From NCBI RefSeq assembly GCF_026624755.1, contig NZ_JAPMXC010000004.1, positions 1-61,309 of the forward strand: a stretch of 61,309 bases of DNA. Direction: 5' to 3'. Source of the DNA: Robbsia betulipollinis (lineage in GTDB: Bacteria > Pseudomonadota > Gammaproteobacteria > Burkholderiales > Burkholderiaceae). The notes beneath the pieces are model-generated. The model was not told the DNA's origin and did not search any database. It saw only the letters and a program-made list of their open reading frames with translations. Each line of letters opens with the position of its first letter. The stretch's first letter is position 1. A program made the translations under genes and the position numbers. Shown here piece by piece: positions 45,795-55,376 of the stretch.

Positions 45795-45968
45795 TCAGGT
45801 ACCCAACATCCAGATACGAGTCGGATCCGGGATTGCCGAGCCTACGCACACAAGCATATGCGTACGAAGCCCTGCCGACCACGACAAACGTTCGCGTTCG
45901 AAGCCGATCACACTGCCCAGCGCCGCCGCGAATACGAGGCGTCCTACGATTTCCCATTGACTTGCCAC
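45795..45968 (-). pseudogene. mgtC/sapB N-terminal remnant
   Basis: From a GTG at 45968 the frame encodes QWEIVGRLVFAAALGSVIGF, ERERLSWSAGLRTHMLVCVG and SA, the start of an MgtC/SapB-family membrane protein. The homology then breaks off into IPDPTRIWMLGT and a stop. The full protein would be 150-230 residues. Confidence 0.78.
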
Positions 45969-46109
45969 ACCGCTCTCCCTTTCTTGCCGACCGCACGGAT
46001 GCGGACAACCAATGTCACAAAATTGACACAATTGGCGTAGAGTAGCAGTGTTGCGCCCATCTAAATATAAAGCGTCGCCTCGAGGTGACAGATAAAGAGG
46101 AGACAAAAT

Positions 46110-47405
46110 ATGGCGAAAACTTCGAGCCATCGTCGATATCTGATTGTTTTGTTGATGTTTCTTGTAATTTTCATCAACTACATGGACCGCGTTAACTTCT
46201 CTGTCTCGATTCCAGCAATCCAACACGCGTTCGGATTCAATTTACATCAAATAGGGCAAATTGCATTCGTCTGGGGATTAGCGTATGCCTTGTTCAATTT
46301 TCCCGGCGGATGGATTGCCGACAAGCTTGGCCTGCGATGGGGGATGGTGGTTGCGCTAGGCTGGTGGTCGCTGTTCACGATTGCCACACCTTTTGCAGGG
46401 AGCCTTGGGATGTGGTTTGCGATCCGGGCACTGATGGGAGCAGGTGAAGCACCGATTTGGCCCTATAACGCGAAAGCCGTGAACAGCTGGGCCGCGCCTA
46501 CGGAAAGATCCACGGCTTACACATGGGCCGGTGCTGGGCAATACCTCGGACCTGCCGTTGGCAGCGTGCTGGCCGGGTGGATAGTCGTTCATTTTGGATG
46601 GCACTGGACGTTTATCGCATTTGGGGCTGCTGGACTTGTCATTTTGCCTTTTTGGATTTTGGTGGTTCGCGATCGGCCGGAACAGGATCCACGTGTTCAA
46701 GCAGATGAACTCGCATGGATCGGTAATGCGAAAGACGCCACGAATAAGCCGGACTGGCCCGGAATTCGCGGATTGCTGCTCTCCCGCACCGGCGCCGGGC
46801 TCTTGCTGATTTACCTGACTTTCGGATACATCCTGTTCACTTTTCTGTACTGGGTGCCCAGCTATATGTTCTATACCTTCCACATGACCATTCTGAAAAG
46901 CGCAGTCTGGTCTAGCATTGGATCGGTACTGGGGTTTGCCGGATTCTTTTTATCCGGTCCGTTGAATGATTTCCTTGCAAAACGCTTCGAGCGCTTGACT
47001 GCGCGACGTATCGGCGCGGTTGGCCCAATGTTGGTAGGCGCAGCCTGTGTTGCACTGTCCCTTCTAACCGCGAAAGCGGGTGCAGCACAAACAACTGCAG
47101 TGCTCTTTGGACTAGCTCAGATGGCGATGAACACCACCGTCGGCGCATGGGCCGTTATCGGCATTGATGCTGCGCCGAATGAGGCCTCAACAGGGATAAT
47201 TTACGGCATATTGAATGGCGTGCTTAACTTGATGGGTGCATTCAACTCTCTCATTCTGACAGGACTGGCAAGTCGTTATGGCTTCCCAGCAGCATTTGGG
47301 AGCGCGCTCGTATTTATGATCGTCTTTATGTTGAGCTTGCTCCTCATCCTGAATCGCGAGGGGTTTGGCACACTCGAAAAAAAGCGTAAGGCTTTCGCAA
47401 GTTGA
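46110..47405 (+). CDS. MFS transporter (anion:cation symporter / glucarate-like family)
   Basis: A 431-residue permease of the ACS-type major facilitators that import sugar acids or aromatic acids. It has FINYMDRVNFSVSIPAIQHA in TM1, GGWIADKLGLRWGM (motif A), and RALMGAGEAPIWPYNAKAVN in TM4. An AGAGGAG ribosome site lies 7 nt before the ATG. No catabolic genes are adjacent, so the substrate is open. Confidence 0.9.
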   Translation: MAKTSSHRRYLIVLLMFLVIFINYMDRVNFSVSIPAIQHAFGFNLHQIGQIAFVWGLAYALFNFPGGWIADKLGLRWGMVVALGWWSLFTIATPFAGSLGMWFAIRALMGAGEAPIWPYNAKAVNSWAAPTERSTAYTWAGAGQYLGPAVGSVLAGWIVVHFGWHWTFIAFGAAGLVILPFWILVVRDRPEQDPRVQADELAWIGNAKDATNKPDWPGIRGLLLSRTGAGLLLIYLTFGYILFTFLYWVPSYMFYTFHMTILKSAVWSSIGSVLGFAGFFLSGPLNDFLAKRFERLTARRIGAVGPMLVGAACVALSLLTAKAGAAQTTAVLFGLAQMAMNTTVGAWAVIGIDAAPNEASTGIIYGILNGVLNLMGAFNSLILTGLASRYGFPAAFGSALVFMIVFMLSLLLILNREGFGTLEKKRKAFAS

Positions 47406-47540
47406 CTACCGGTCGATAGACATTTCGGACATTGACAGAGGCAATGTGAATGTCCCAGGCCGAAACTGGGACGATGGGCGCGCCGATGAGATGTCTGCGA
47501 TCAGGTTTTATGTTAAGTGTCGTTGCGAATTTTTCACTGG

Positions 47541-48167
47541 TCAAGTTGCTGGCGTAAATGTATCTCGTGCGATGTTACCTACGGTGTTAGTTGCTATTCC
47601 ATCGAATGTTCCGCCAATAACGCCACCAATCAAAGGAACAGCCTTGCCAAGATTTATAAATCCTTTTTCACCAAATTTGGTAAATAGCTTCATTCCCACC
47701 TTCTTATTTATTTCTTGTATTGTTTTACCAGATATAGATTTTACGGCATTCAATGCAACTTTATTTCCAACTGCGACCCCGATGTCTTTCAGAACATCCT
47801 TAGCACTATTGGCAACCAAACATGAATAAACAAGTGCTTTGACCTTATCATCCCTAACGTTGTAGCCTCCGATATGAGCAATCGCCGCAATCATACGGAT
47901 TTGAACATATAAAACACTAGCGATATTTGCCGGAATGGCAACAGGCAAGGTTAGAATGCCACCTAATCCAGTAATGAAACCTGAGGTTATTGCCTTCGTA
48001 TTTTGCCAACGAATTAAAGAATTTGATTGGTCATACGATGAAATCCCTTCTTTCATGTAGCTTTCTGCCATCTCAACAGCAGAATCCAATCCTGGCACTC
48101 CATTTACGGACTTTTCATACGCCCAATCGATCGCTTGCATAATTTTTTCTTGATTAAGAATCGCCAT
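47541..48167 (-). CDS. EcsC family protein
   Basis: A 208-residue EcsC-type protein. Conserved elements are AIDWAYEKSVNGVPGLDSAV, ITSGFITGLGGILTLPVAIP and SVLYVQIRMIAAIAHIGGYN, then a Gly-rich helix GKAVPLIGGVIGGTFDGIAT. The ATG at 48167 (MAILNQEK) is favoured because GGAG, itself within the codons after an upstream ATG, lies 7 nt before it. EcsC-type proteins are membrane-associated and of unknown function; the base composition is AT-richer than the flanks, suggesting separate acquisition. Confidence 0.82.
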   Translation of the reverse strand: MAILNQEKIMQAIDWAYEKSVNGVPGLDSAVEMAESYMKEGISSYDQSNSLIRWQNTKAITSGFITGLGGILTLPVAIPANIASVLYVQIRMIAAIAHIGGYNVRDDKVKALVYSCLVANSAKDVLKDIGVAVGNKVALNAVKSISGKTIQEINKKVGMKLFTKFGEKGFINLGKAVPLIGGVIGGTFDGIATNTVGNIARDTFTPAT

Positions 48168-48293
48168 TTTTTTCTCCATTTTTCGTTAGTGAAGCTCAAT
48201 TAGTATATCACTCGCAATGTAATTTCAATCGTAATTAAAAAATTACTTCTAGTATTTTATGAACCACGCCGACTTTCGTGGAGGCTGTTTGGT

Positions 48294-48850
48294 TTAAGTT
48301 GACACTGTCTCGACGTCAGCGATTTTGGCACGCCGATAATAGTTTGCCTCAGCCTCGGCCGGCGGAATATAACCGATCGGTCCCATCAAACGGTGATGAC
48401 TGAACCACGCCACCCATTCAAGCGTGGCGATCTCCACTGATTTCCGTGTTTTCCAGGGACCACGGCGGTGAATCACCTCGGCTTTGTATAGCCCGTTGAT
48501 CGTCTCGGCCAGGGCATTGACGCTCCTATGTCAAGCGGCACGCGATTCTGCGAGATCCACTAGGATAAGCGGGTACAGTTCTCGGACGATATAGCGTTTC
48601 AAACAGCGGTGAATTTCCTTGGTGGACAGTCCTTCTTTGGTCCGGCGATCGACGTAAGCTCGGGTACGTGGTTCGCTGCGCATCCGAACTAACGCTATTG
48701 TCCAGAGCGTCGCTGTCCCCCGGCTGCCTACGGACGGCTCAATGCCCGCCGTGCCCAATCGCTCGCCATACCGAATGCTTAAATATTGCGACCCACGGTC
48801 GGAATGGTGACCATGCCTCGCTTTGACGTACAGCAACTCACGCCGCTTTT
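48294..48850 (-). pseudogene. IS3-family OrfB remnant split by an IS110-like fragment
   Basis: The 48710-48850 part encodes HHSDRGSQYLSIRYGERLGT and AGIEPSVGSRG; the 48294-48530 part encodes ALAETINGLYKAEVIHRRGP and WKTRKSVEIATLEWVAWFSH, the rest of the same OrfB tail. Between them lies a foreign piece (48540-48690) encoding TRAYVDRRTKEGLSTKEIHR and CLKRYIVRELYPLI, the C-terminus of IS110-type transposases. Confidence 0.78.
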
Positions 48851-50034
48851 TACATCGCCTCGTACTCGCAAGGCGTACGGTATCCAATCGAAGAATGGAT
48901 GCGCTGTCGGTTGTAGAAACCTTCGATCCAGTCGATCACGTCCAGTCTCGCCTGTGCCCGCGTCTCGTATCGGCATCGCGACGTCTGCTCGACCTTCAAT
49001 GTCTTGAAGAAACTCTCCATTAGCGCGTTGTCCCAGGCATTCGCACGCCGGCTCATTGACATGACCATGCCATATTGGTCAGCAAGCTCCCGGTGCGCCC
49101 AGCTTGCGTATTGCACCCCGCGATCGCTGTGGACAATCAGGCCGCGGGGCGGGCGACGCTGCCAATACGCCGAGCGCAGCGCCGTACACACGAGCTTTGC
49201 ATCAATACGCTCGGACATCGACCAGCCGACGATGCGACGGCTTCCCAGGTCCAGAATCGCCGCCAGATACAGCCAGCCTTCACCGGTCGGCAGATACGTG
49301 ATATCTGCGACCCAGGCCTGGTTCGGCATCCAGCCATCGAAACGCCTGGCCAATACGTTCGGCACCACCGGCAGGCGATGCGCCGAGTCCGTGGTCGCTC
49401 GCCAGGCATGGCGATACACCGGCCGCAATCCCCTGGCGCAACAGACTGCGGCGCACCCGCTCCGCGCTGGTTTTTGTGCCCTCGGCGGCCAAGGCCTTGA
49501 CCAATCGGGGTAGGCCGTACGATCCCCGGCTTTGCGCGTGCAGGCGCGCCACTTCATCATCGAATGCCGCTTGTCGTTGCCAACGTGTGCTCGGCGCGCA
49601 CACCCGCCATTGGCAGTAGCCGCTGCGCGAGACGTCCAGCACCCGGCAAAGTCGGCTCACGCTGTACTGGTCCCGGCTCGTCTCGATCCAGGCATACCTC
49701 ACCGCCACCCCTTCGCGAAGTATGCCGTGGCTTTTGAGAGGATTTCCACGTCAAGCTTCGCGCTGGCCAGTTCCTTGCGCAGCCGGCTGATCTCGGCCTC
49801 CAACTCCGACAGCCCGGGCTTGGCTTGCCGCACCCCCGGCAATGCGACATCACCAGCCCCAGCCCCGGGCGAGCGCCTGCGTGCCCAGTTGCCAATCGTC
49901 GCCGCCGGAACCCCGAGACGACGTGCCGCCTCGTTGTATCCAACAGAATTTGCCAATCGCGCCGCTTCCTCCTGGAATTCCTCCATGTAGCGCCGATTCG
50001 GTACGCCTTTTTCGCCCATCTCAACCTCCGTTCA
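48850..50034 (-). mobile_element. IS3-family insertion sequence with frameshifted OrfB
   Basis: OrfA (49699-50019) starts MGEKGVPNRRYMEEFQEEAA with an HTH and leucine zipper (EISRLRKELASAKLDVEILS). OrfB begins at 49708, overlapping OrfA, but its frame shifts near 49420: the first frame ends its homology at VRRSLLRQGI and the second resumes with LRPVYRHAWRATTDS, ADITYLPTGEGWLYLAAILD, HSDRGVQYAS and WDNALMESFFKTLKVE. The shift makes OrfB inactive unless it is a sequencing error. Terminal inverted repeats were not resolved. Confidence 0.85.
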
Positions 50035-50105
50035 ACAGATTATCCAACATCTCTGCTGTACGTCGTTTTGAGGCAAGGTCACTCCGCGCTCCCATTGTTC
50101 GCGAG

Positions 50106-51401
50106 CTATAGCAGCTTAAGCCTGTAAAACCGCAACACGCCCACGCGGTTTACGAGCTTAGCACCGTACGGCTCGAAATCGTCCCAGACGGTGCGGTTTG
50201 GATGTCCATAACTGTAGGATGGGTCCGCGCAAAAAATGCTCGTCTCCGGTTGGAACTCGGCCGCAATTCCTTTCCGCCAGTTTCTAAGCGATCCATGATG
50301 CATAACTTGGAAAACCGCGAGATTTTCTAGTCGGCGTGCACCGAAATACTCTCGGAGCTTTCGAACTCGTTGCTTGCTGGAGAGATATCCGTCTCCGGTG
50401 TATAGGATATTAGCTGTGTCGTCGACTTTCACCGGCAGGTGATTTACACAAATGGGGCAGTGCCAGAACTTAAAATGATTATAACCAGTTCGTGCTCTTG
50501 AGATGTCGTCCTTAGCTCCTCTGTACTGTGCCAGATATCGACCAACAGGACCGCCGTAGACAAACAGCGAGATCTCGTTCTTCTTGGTGGACGTTGACCC
50601 AAAGATGCGATCATACATACGCTTTAACCGCTTCAGGATTCGGTCACGCTGATCCGGATCGTTTGTCTGGAGCAGCGCGGTGCTTACGCGTCGCGCGGCG
50701 AGCTTGAAGTGTGCAGTCGCCTTGATGTTGAGGTTGGGTTCGTTGTAAAGCACAAACTCCCACACCTTCCCAAGCAGCAATCTCCCCCCAGGTGCAAGGC
50801 AGCTTATTGATATGTTCGTCGGCCGATCTGCAGTTAGAGCAATCTGTTCATCGGCTGGGGCAATGATGCGATCTGGTTCGAGCGGGGGCAGACCACCCAG
50901 TGGCGATGGCGGATCCCGCACGATATCGTCAGGGTCATCCGGCAGCGATCCGGCTGATGGCGGGACCAGCACAATTCTGCGAACCTTCGCGCCATCGAGC
51001 GAGCCGATGAACGATACCGGGTTCATCATGAAATGCTGAAAGCGCTGATTGTCAGCCTGCGGAGACGTTATGGTTGCGACGATGCGTTGCCACAAGGGCA
51101 CGTATGGAATAACAAGAGTGTCTACATCAAAACTGTTCAGAAGCTTGACAAGTCCACTTATGTGATCGACATCGAAGTGAGAAATGAATGTCACGTCGAG
51201 TTTTGGCTTTGATCTCAAAGCTGTTCTCGAAAGGAGCAATTCCAGACGCCTAATTTCATTTTCGAGGAGCGACTGATTTTTCTTTACGGATCCGCAATCG
51301 AATACCCAATGAAATTCTCCGAAAAACCTCGTTCCAAGCGCGCCGCTTGAAAACATGCCTTGACCGACAGGGTAAAAATAATATTCAGCAAAAAGCTTCA
51401 T
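50106..51401 (-). CDS. Metallo-beta-lactamase fold protein (last gene of the E2-E1-JAB locus)
   Basis: A 431-residue MBL-fold protein. The metal motif is FISHFDVDHISGL: His75-x-Asp77-x-Asp79-His80, an HxDxDH variant of HxHxDH. Later pieces are ANILYTGDGYLSS and VFQVMHHGSLRNW. Residues 385-405 contain a Cys-x2-Cys-like HCPICVNHLP that could bind a further metal. No signal peptide is present, so it is cytoplasmic. GAGGG precedes the ATG. It is transcribed in the same direction as the patatin gene 182 nt upstream. Substrate unknown: such MBL folds may cut nucleic acids, nucleotides or ester bonds. Confidence 0.82.
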   Translation of the reverse strand: MKLFAEYYFYPVGQGMFSSGALGTRFFGEFHWVFDCGSVKKNQSLLENEIRRLELLLSRTALRSKPKLDVTFISHFDVDHISGLVKLLNSFDVDTLVIPYVPLWQRIVATITSPQADNQRFQHFMMNPVSFIGSLDGAKVRRIVLVPPSAGSLPDDPDDIVRDPPSPLGGLPPLEPDRIIAPADEQIALTADRPTNISISCLAPGGRLLLGKVWEFVLYNEPNLNIKATAHFKLAARRVSTALLQTNDPDQRDRILKRLKRMYDRIFGSTSTKKNEISLFVYGGPVGRYLAQYRGAKDDISRARTGYNHFKFWHCPICVNHLPVKVDDTANILYTGDGYLSSKQRVRKLREYFGARRLENLAVFQVMHHGSLRNWRKGIAAEFQPETSIFCADPSYSYGHPNRTVWDDFEPYGAKLVNRVGVLRFYRLKLL

Positions 51402-51583
51402 GCAGCCCTCGCATTTTTATTAGATTAATTTTCGCATCATGTTTATACAATACAGCGGCGGCGCACGGAACGAGTCCTTGTCTTTTCCCTCTTTCCCCGT
51501 CAGGAAATTTGTTAAAAGAGGCCTACGGGGTCAGAGGTGTTCAACGACTTTACTGCCGCGTCTACTGCCACGTCGGAGATCCG

Positions 51584-52735
51584 CTAACGCCAAAGTTCAC
51601 TATTCCATCGCGCAGTCTCGTAACCGTGTTGCGAGAGTAGGTTGAACTCTTTTTCCGACAAGCGTTTTAACGACGTTGGAATTGCTGCGGCCTCCTTCAC
51701 CATTGTGGTGTCGAGCCATTCGCCCGCCAGAAGCGCGGCCTGCGCAGGTCGACCTGGGCCGAATTTTTTTATCTGAGCGAGCGCGCCGGCCCCGATTTGT
51801 AGGTACAAGCCAGCGCCTGGATTGTTGATCAGAAAGTTCGAAAGGCTCCGCACGCGCAAGGCTCTCGTCTGGTCGAGCGCGATGTCGGCGATTCTTTTGA
51901 AGCGTGCAGGGTTGAGCGGATGGCTAATGCGCGCTCGCGCGAATGGAGCGCCGGCATCCGACACGATCAAGTGGTCAATGATCGGCGTGTCCCGGCCTTT
52001 CTTGAACCGCTGCGTGCCGCAGTCAAACAGGGGTTCTATTCCGAGGTTATCATAGACCCCGCCGTCATATAGGTGGAGGCGTTTAAAGTGAGGCTTCATA
52101 TCAATCGGTACTGCGTCCAGATCCCACTCTGTACTCTTTTTCCACGCAAAGCGGTGCGTTTTGACCGACAACGGGCCAATACCTCCCGGGAAAGCAGCCG
52201 ACACCGCCAACGCAGAAGCCAGACTTAGTGCCCCGGCATGCGCGTAGCCAAGTTCGTAATCGCCAAATCCGCCATTCTTGAAGCGGAAGCGCCGTCCGGT
52301 CTCAGCGGTCGTGCCATTGATCGACCATACCGGACCGCCTCTTATTGAACTCAAGGGTTCCTTGATTCCCCAAACTGTCCAAATGGTCCGTTCCAGGATG
52401 TTAGCCCGCGATAGAGCGAATCGCCAGTTTAGCGGATTAAAAATCAGGCGGAGAGCACCACTGAGTTGCAGGGATGTGGTTGTCAGGGTGCATTTGACTT
52501 CGTTGTAGACGCGCTCCGTATATTCTTGGGACGTTGGCCATTTATAGCCAGCACGGCACATGACAAGGCCGACGAAAAGGCTCCCTCCGGACACCGAAGA
52601 AATATGCTGCACCCGCTCGAGCAAACTCTGTTCAGCGAGATATTTCAGCACGCCGGCGTGGAACGCAGCTGCGCGCACTCCGCCGCCAGATGCCGCGAGT
52701 CCGAGGCGAGGTCGCTTTGCGTCCTCGGTCGTCAC
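51584..52735 (-). CDS. Patatin-like phospholipase
   Basis: A protein of about 383 residues from a GTG at 52735 (VTTEDAKRPRLGLAASGGG). The oxyanion-hole motif ASGGGVRAAAFHAGVLKYLA precedes the nucleophile Ser49 in SSVSGGS; the catalytic Asp224 lies in YDGGVYDN. It is a predicted cytoplasmic or membrane-associated lipid hydrolase. Patatins serve as membrane-damaging effectors in several antiphage systems (for example CapV), so here it could be the effector of the neighbouring E2-E1-JAB genes. The frame is open to 53068, but that part overlaps the MBL remnant in another frame. Confidence 0.85.
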   Translation of the reverse strand: MTTEDAKRPRLGLAASGGGVRAAAFHAGVLKYLAEQSLLERVQHISSVSGGSLFVGLVMCRAGYKWPTSQEYTERVYNEVKCTLTTTSLQLSGALRLIFNPLNWRFALSRANILERTIWTVWGIKEPLSSIRGGPVWSINGTTAETGRRFRFKNGGFGDYELGYAHAGALSLASALAVSAAFPGGIGPLSVKTHRFAWKKSTEWDLDAVPIDMKPHFKRLHLYDGGVYDNLGIEPLFDCGTQRFKKGRDTPIIDHLIVSDAGAPFARARISHPLNPARFKRIADIALDQTRALRVRSLSNFLINNPGAGLYLQIGAGALAQIKKFGPGRPAQAALLAGEWLDTTMVKEAAAIPTSLKRLSEKEFNLLSQHGYETARWNSELWR

Positions 52736-53120
52736 GGCGTCCGGTATCCCTTCGCGTCGTTGGGCAGCGCCGGCGTCGATTGGTATTTGAAACGAGCACG
52801 CCGTTGTCCGATGCCACGTATTGATACTGCGGTTTCTGAGTGGGGTGAACGAGCGCCTTGTCCGGGACGACAACGACCCGCGGCTCGCAGTAGTCGAATA
52901 TCCGCTGGAAGTAGCCACTTGCTCCACCATGATGCGATGCGACGAATACAGTGGTTCGCACCAGTTCGGTGCGAAAGGCGGCCTGCTCGAACAATGCCAA
53001 CCAGCCATCGTTTTTTTCCAGATCGCCGGGGAACAGGACCTTGAATGAACCGAACTTGAAGAAGACAACCAAGCTCAGGTTGTTCGTATCGCAAATACGC
53101 GGATAAGGCCATGCGGAAGC
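52632..53120 (-). pseudogene. Metallo-beta-lactamase remnant between E2-E1-JAB and patatin genes
   Basis: Directly after the E2-E1-JAB stop, and in the same frame, the sequence reads CDTNNLSLVVFFKFGSFKVL, FPGDLEKNDGWLALFEQ, TTVFVASHHGGASGYFQRIF and YCEPRVVVVPDKALVHPTQK. This is the C-terminal half of a ComEC-like MBL domain (FPGD, SHHG). The half bearing the HxDxDH motif is missing. It therefore looks like the result of a deletion that joined the end of the E2-E1-JAB gene to the middle of an MBL gene. A GTG-initiated short frame overlaps the E2-E1-JAB stop but is in another frame. Confidence 0.75.
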
Positions 53121-55376
53121 TCACTTCATCATCCCCTGCACGACCTGCAGATCGTTTTCGCCGACGATGAGCTGCACAGCAGGCAGTCCGTCGTCGGCCA
53201 TGCCTAGGGCCAGATGGACAAGTTGCAAAAGATCATCCCTGCTGGGCAAGCTGGAGTGTCCCGGAGGGTGGCTGTGCCATTCGCCGATGTAGCCAACGAC
53301 ACCGGCGGTTCTTCTGGATGCCTCGGCGACGGCCTCCGTCAAACCTGCTATGCCACGCTCGAACGAGTCGCGATTCGATTTGCTATCAGGCGGCGCTGGC
53401 AGGCCTGCGACAACTACAACCGCACCGATATTAAAGTCGTAGTAGCCAAGCAGAACACCGCCGGTTTCATTGGGAAAACCTTGCGTGCGCAGCTCCCTCA
53501 GTTGCTGCTCTATGCCGGCGTCGAAGAACAAATCGAAGTCGTCGAGTGACATGCGGCGTTCCGCAACGGCCGGTACGTCGTGAACGTCTACAGAGCCACG
53601 AACTGGATCGCGCTGCCACACACAGATCACTGCGCCCTCGTGCGCGGCCGTCGCTGGGATCTGTTCGGCGAGCGTGCTGGCATGCCCCATGATCCGCGAA
53701 TACGGGATGACCATCGAAATGTCACGGCAGCTTGCGCCGCTCCAGAACAAACCGACGTTGCCGGCGAGATGAGCGCGTCCCCATTCCTGTTGAATCAGGG
53801 CGCGGTAATACTGCGCTTCAAGTGTCCGAAGGCGAAGCGAACGCTGAGCATCTTCGGCGAGCAACACTCCAGCGTCGCCGCTTGGCGTGATGAACACCGA
53901 TATGTGCCTAGCGAACGCATCGACGGCGCTTGCCGCGCGGGGATACTCTAGCGTCGTTGACGCATCGATGACCAGTTGCGTGCTAGTCAACGCGCCTTTG
54001 ACTGAGCTTTGCTCGAAGTCGGTGGCATCGGCGTTCAGTGGCGTGATCACCGTGGCGCCATTCATGACCGCGGCGTTCAGGCCTGCCACGACATCGGACT
54101 TGGGGTCGCCAACATGTTGGGCATAGGCCACATGCCGTGACAGGTTGTGCGGTTTGACGTGGTCCTTGTCGATGACGGTCCATCGCCCCCAGCCAGCGCG
54201 CCCCCATAGATTAAGCATCGCGCTGCCGAGAGAGCCTGCGCCGACCAGCACGGCGTTGGGGCCCTCTTCGTCGATGCCCGACTGTCTCCTGGCCGCTTGG
54301 GCGTCGTTTCTGCTCAAAACGTCCATCGGAAACACTGGCTGCTCTTGCCACGCAGTCGCAGGTTCAGCGCCAAGTACGCCCGCTGCGCTGAAATATTGCT
54401 TGTTGTGAAAGAACAAGGCCCCGGTAGCCACGCCAAGCTCAAGTCCACCCATCGGCGTCAGGAAAGCGCGGTGTGTGACCCCGACCACCTCTGCGCCATC
54501 CGTCCGACGGATGGAGATATGGAGCAGGATAACCGTGCATTTGTCTTCGGCGGATGCAGCTGCACCCGTGGCGCCTACCCGCGCCTGCAGTGCGGTCGAC
54601 AGTATAGGCAGCAGCTCGACCCCGCGCCTGGCGAGAATATCCGCCAATTGTCCCAAGGTCGCCGGGTCGCGCTCTATGAAGCCGTGCACAATCGGCGGCA
54701 ACGTCAATTCGATCGGCGCAGCCGCGTCGGCCTGGAGCGGGGCATCTCTTGGAACCGCCTCAAGGAAGGAGGTGAAGCCTCCATTGGGGTGGTCAGGGCC
54801 GCGGGCCAGAATGAAGCGAACTTCCGCGTTATTGCGTAGCGCGGCTAGGTCCCACGGCAAAACCAGCTCGTACGGCGTTGCGAAGAACAGATGTTCGACC
54901 GGCTGATCCGCCGGGTGCAGTTCACCTCTGGCGCTTTTTTCGAGCCACCATTGGATACGCCGCAAGAAGCTTTGCGGCGTCCAAGTTCGCATTACTGAGG
55001 TGACAGACTCGAAATAGAGACACAGGCTAGCCGGGACGCCGGCAATGCCCTGATTCTGGTGCATCAGGACCGGAAAATCCTTGCGCAGCGCCAACACGTC
55101 GACGAGCCGCTTAGGGTCGTCCGGCACGCACAGCGCCAAACGCTCCCGATAGTGGATGCCGGCGCCGTTCTTGGGGGGTACTCCATCGCACTCGACATCG
55201 ACGATGAGGCATTCGAGCTTCGGCGTGTCGCCTTCGCTGTGCTGCAGGAGCTGTACGATCGTGAAATCACGCTGTCGCGCGACGGCATCATGAAGCAGCC
55301 GGGTGCGCGAAATCGTCAACTCCGCCGCGTCCGCAAGCTCAACGACATTTGCGAGTTCGTGATAGTCGTCGGCCAT
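53121..55376 (-). CDS. E2-E1-JAB fusion protein (prokaryotic ubiquitin-like conjugation enzyme)
   Basis: A 751-residue multidomain protein. Residues 50-190 form an E2-like domain with candidate catalytic Cys119 (SLCLYF) and the family tail SFLRRIQWWLEKSARGELH. Residues 370-580 are a ThiF/E1 adenylation domain: VLVGAGSLGSA (nucleotide loop 377-386), Asp403, NLSRH (Arg414), DPKSD (Lys426), VIDAST (Asp471), and Cys550 in GASCRD. Residues 625-745 are a JAB/JAMM protease: Glu637 (NETGGVLLG), His701 and His703 (EWHSHP), Ser712, Asp715. Such fusions occur in predicted bacterial ubiquitin-like and antiphage systems. It overlaps the upstream MBL gene by 1 nt. Confidence 0.9.
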   Translation of the reverse strand: MADDYHELANVVELADAAELTISRTRLLHDAVARQRDFTIVQLLQHSEGDTPKLECLIVDVECDGVPPKNGAGIHYRERLALCVPDDPKRLVDVLALRKDFPVLMHQNQGIAGVPASLCLYFESVTSVMRTWTPQSFLRRIQWWLEKSARGELHPADQPVEHLFFATPYELVLPWDLAALRNNAEVRFILARGPDHPNGGFTSFLEAVPRDAPLQADAAAPIELTLPPIVHGFIERDPATLGQLADILARRGVELLPILSTALQARVGATGAAASAEDKCTVILLHISIRRTDGAEVVGVTHRAFLTPMGGLELGVATGALFFHNKQYFSAAGVLGAEPATAWQEQPVFPMDVLSRNDAQAARRQSGIDEEGPNAVLVGAGSLGSAMLNLWGRAGWGRWTVIDKDHVKPHNLSRHVAYAQHVGDPKSDVVAGLNAAVMNGATVITPLNADATDFEQSSVKGALTSTQLVIDASTTLEYPRAASAVDAFARHISVFITPSGDAGVLLAEDAQRSLRLRTLEAQYYRALIQQEWGRAHLAGNVGLFWSGASCRDISMVIPYSRIMGHASTLAEQIPATAAHEGAVICVWQRDPVRGSVDVHDVPAVAERRMSLDDFDLFFDAGIEQQLRELRTQGFPNETGGVLLGYYDFNIGAVVVVAGLPAPPDSKSNRDSFERGIAGLTEAVAEASRRTAGVVGYIGEWHSHPPGHSSLPSRDDLLQLVHLALGMADDGLPAVQLIVGENDLQVVQGMMK

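Noticed and set aside
49400-49440. Programmed frameshift in the IS3 transposase.
   Set aside because: IS3 elements shift at the OrfA/OrfB overlap (near 49700). The break near 49420 is inside OrfB and is better explained as a mutation or sequencing error.
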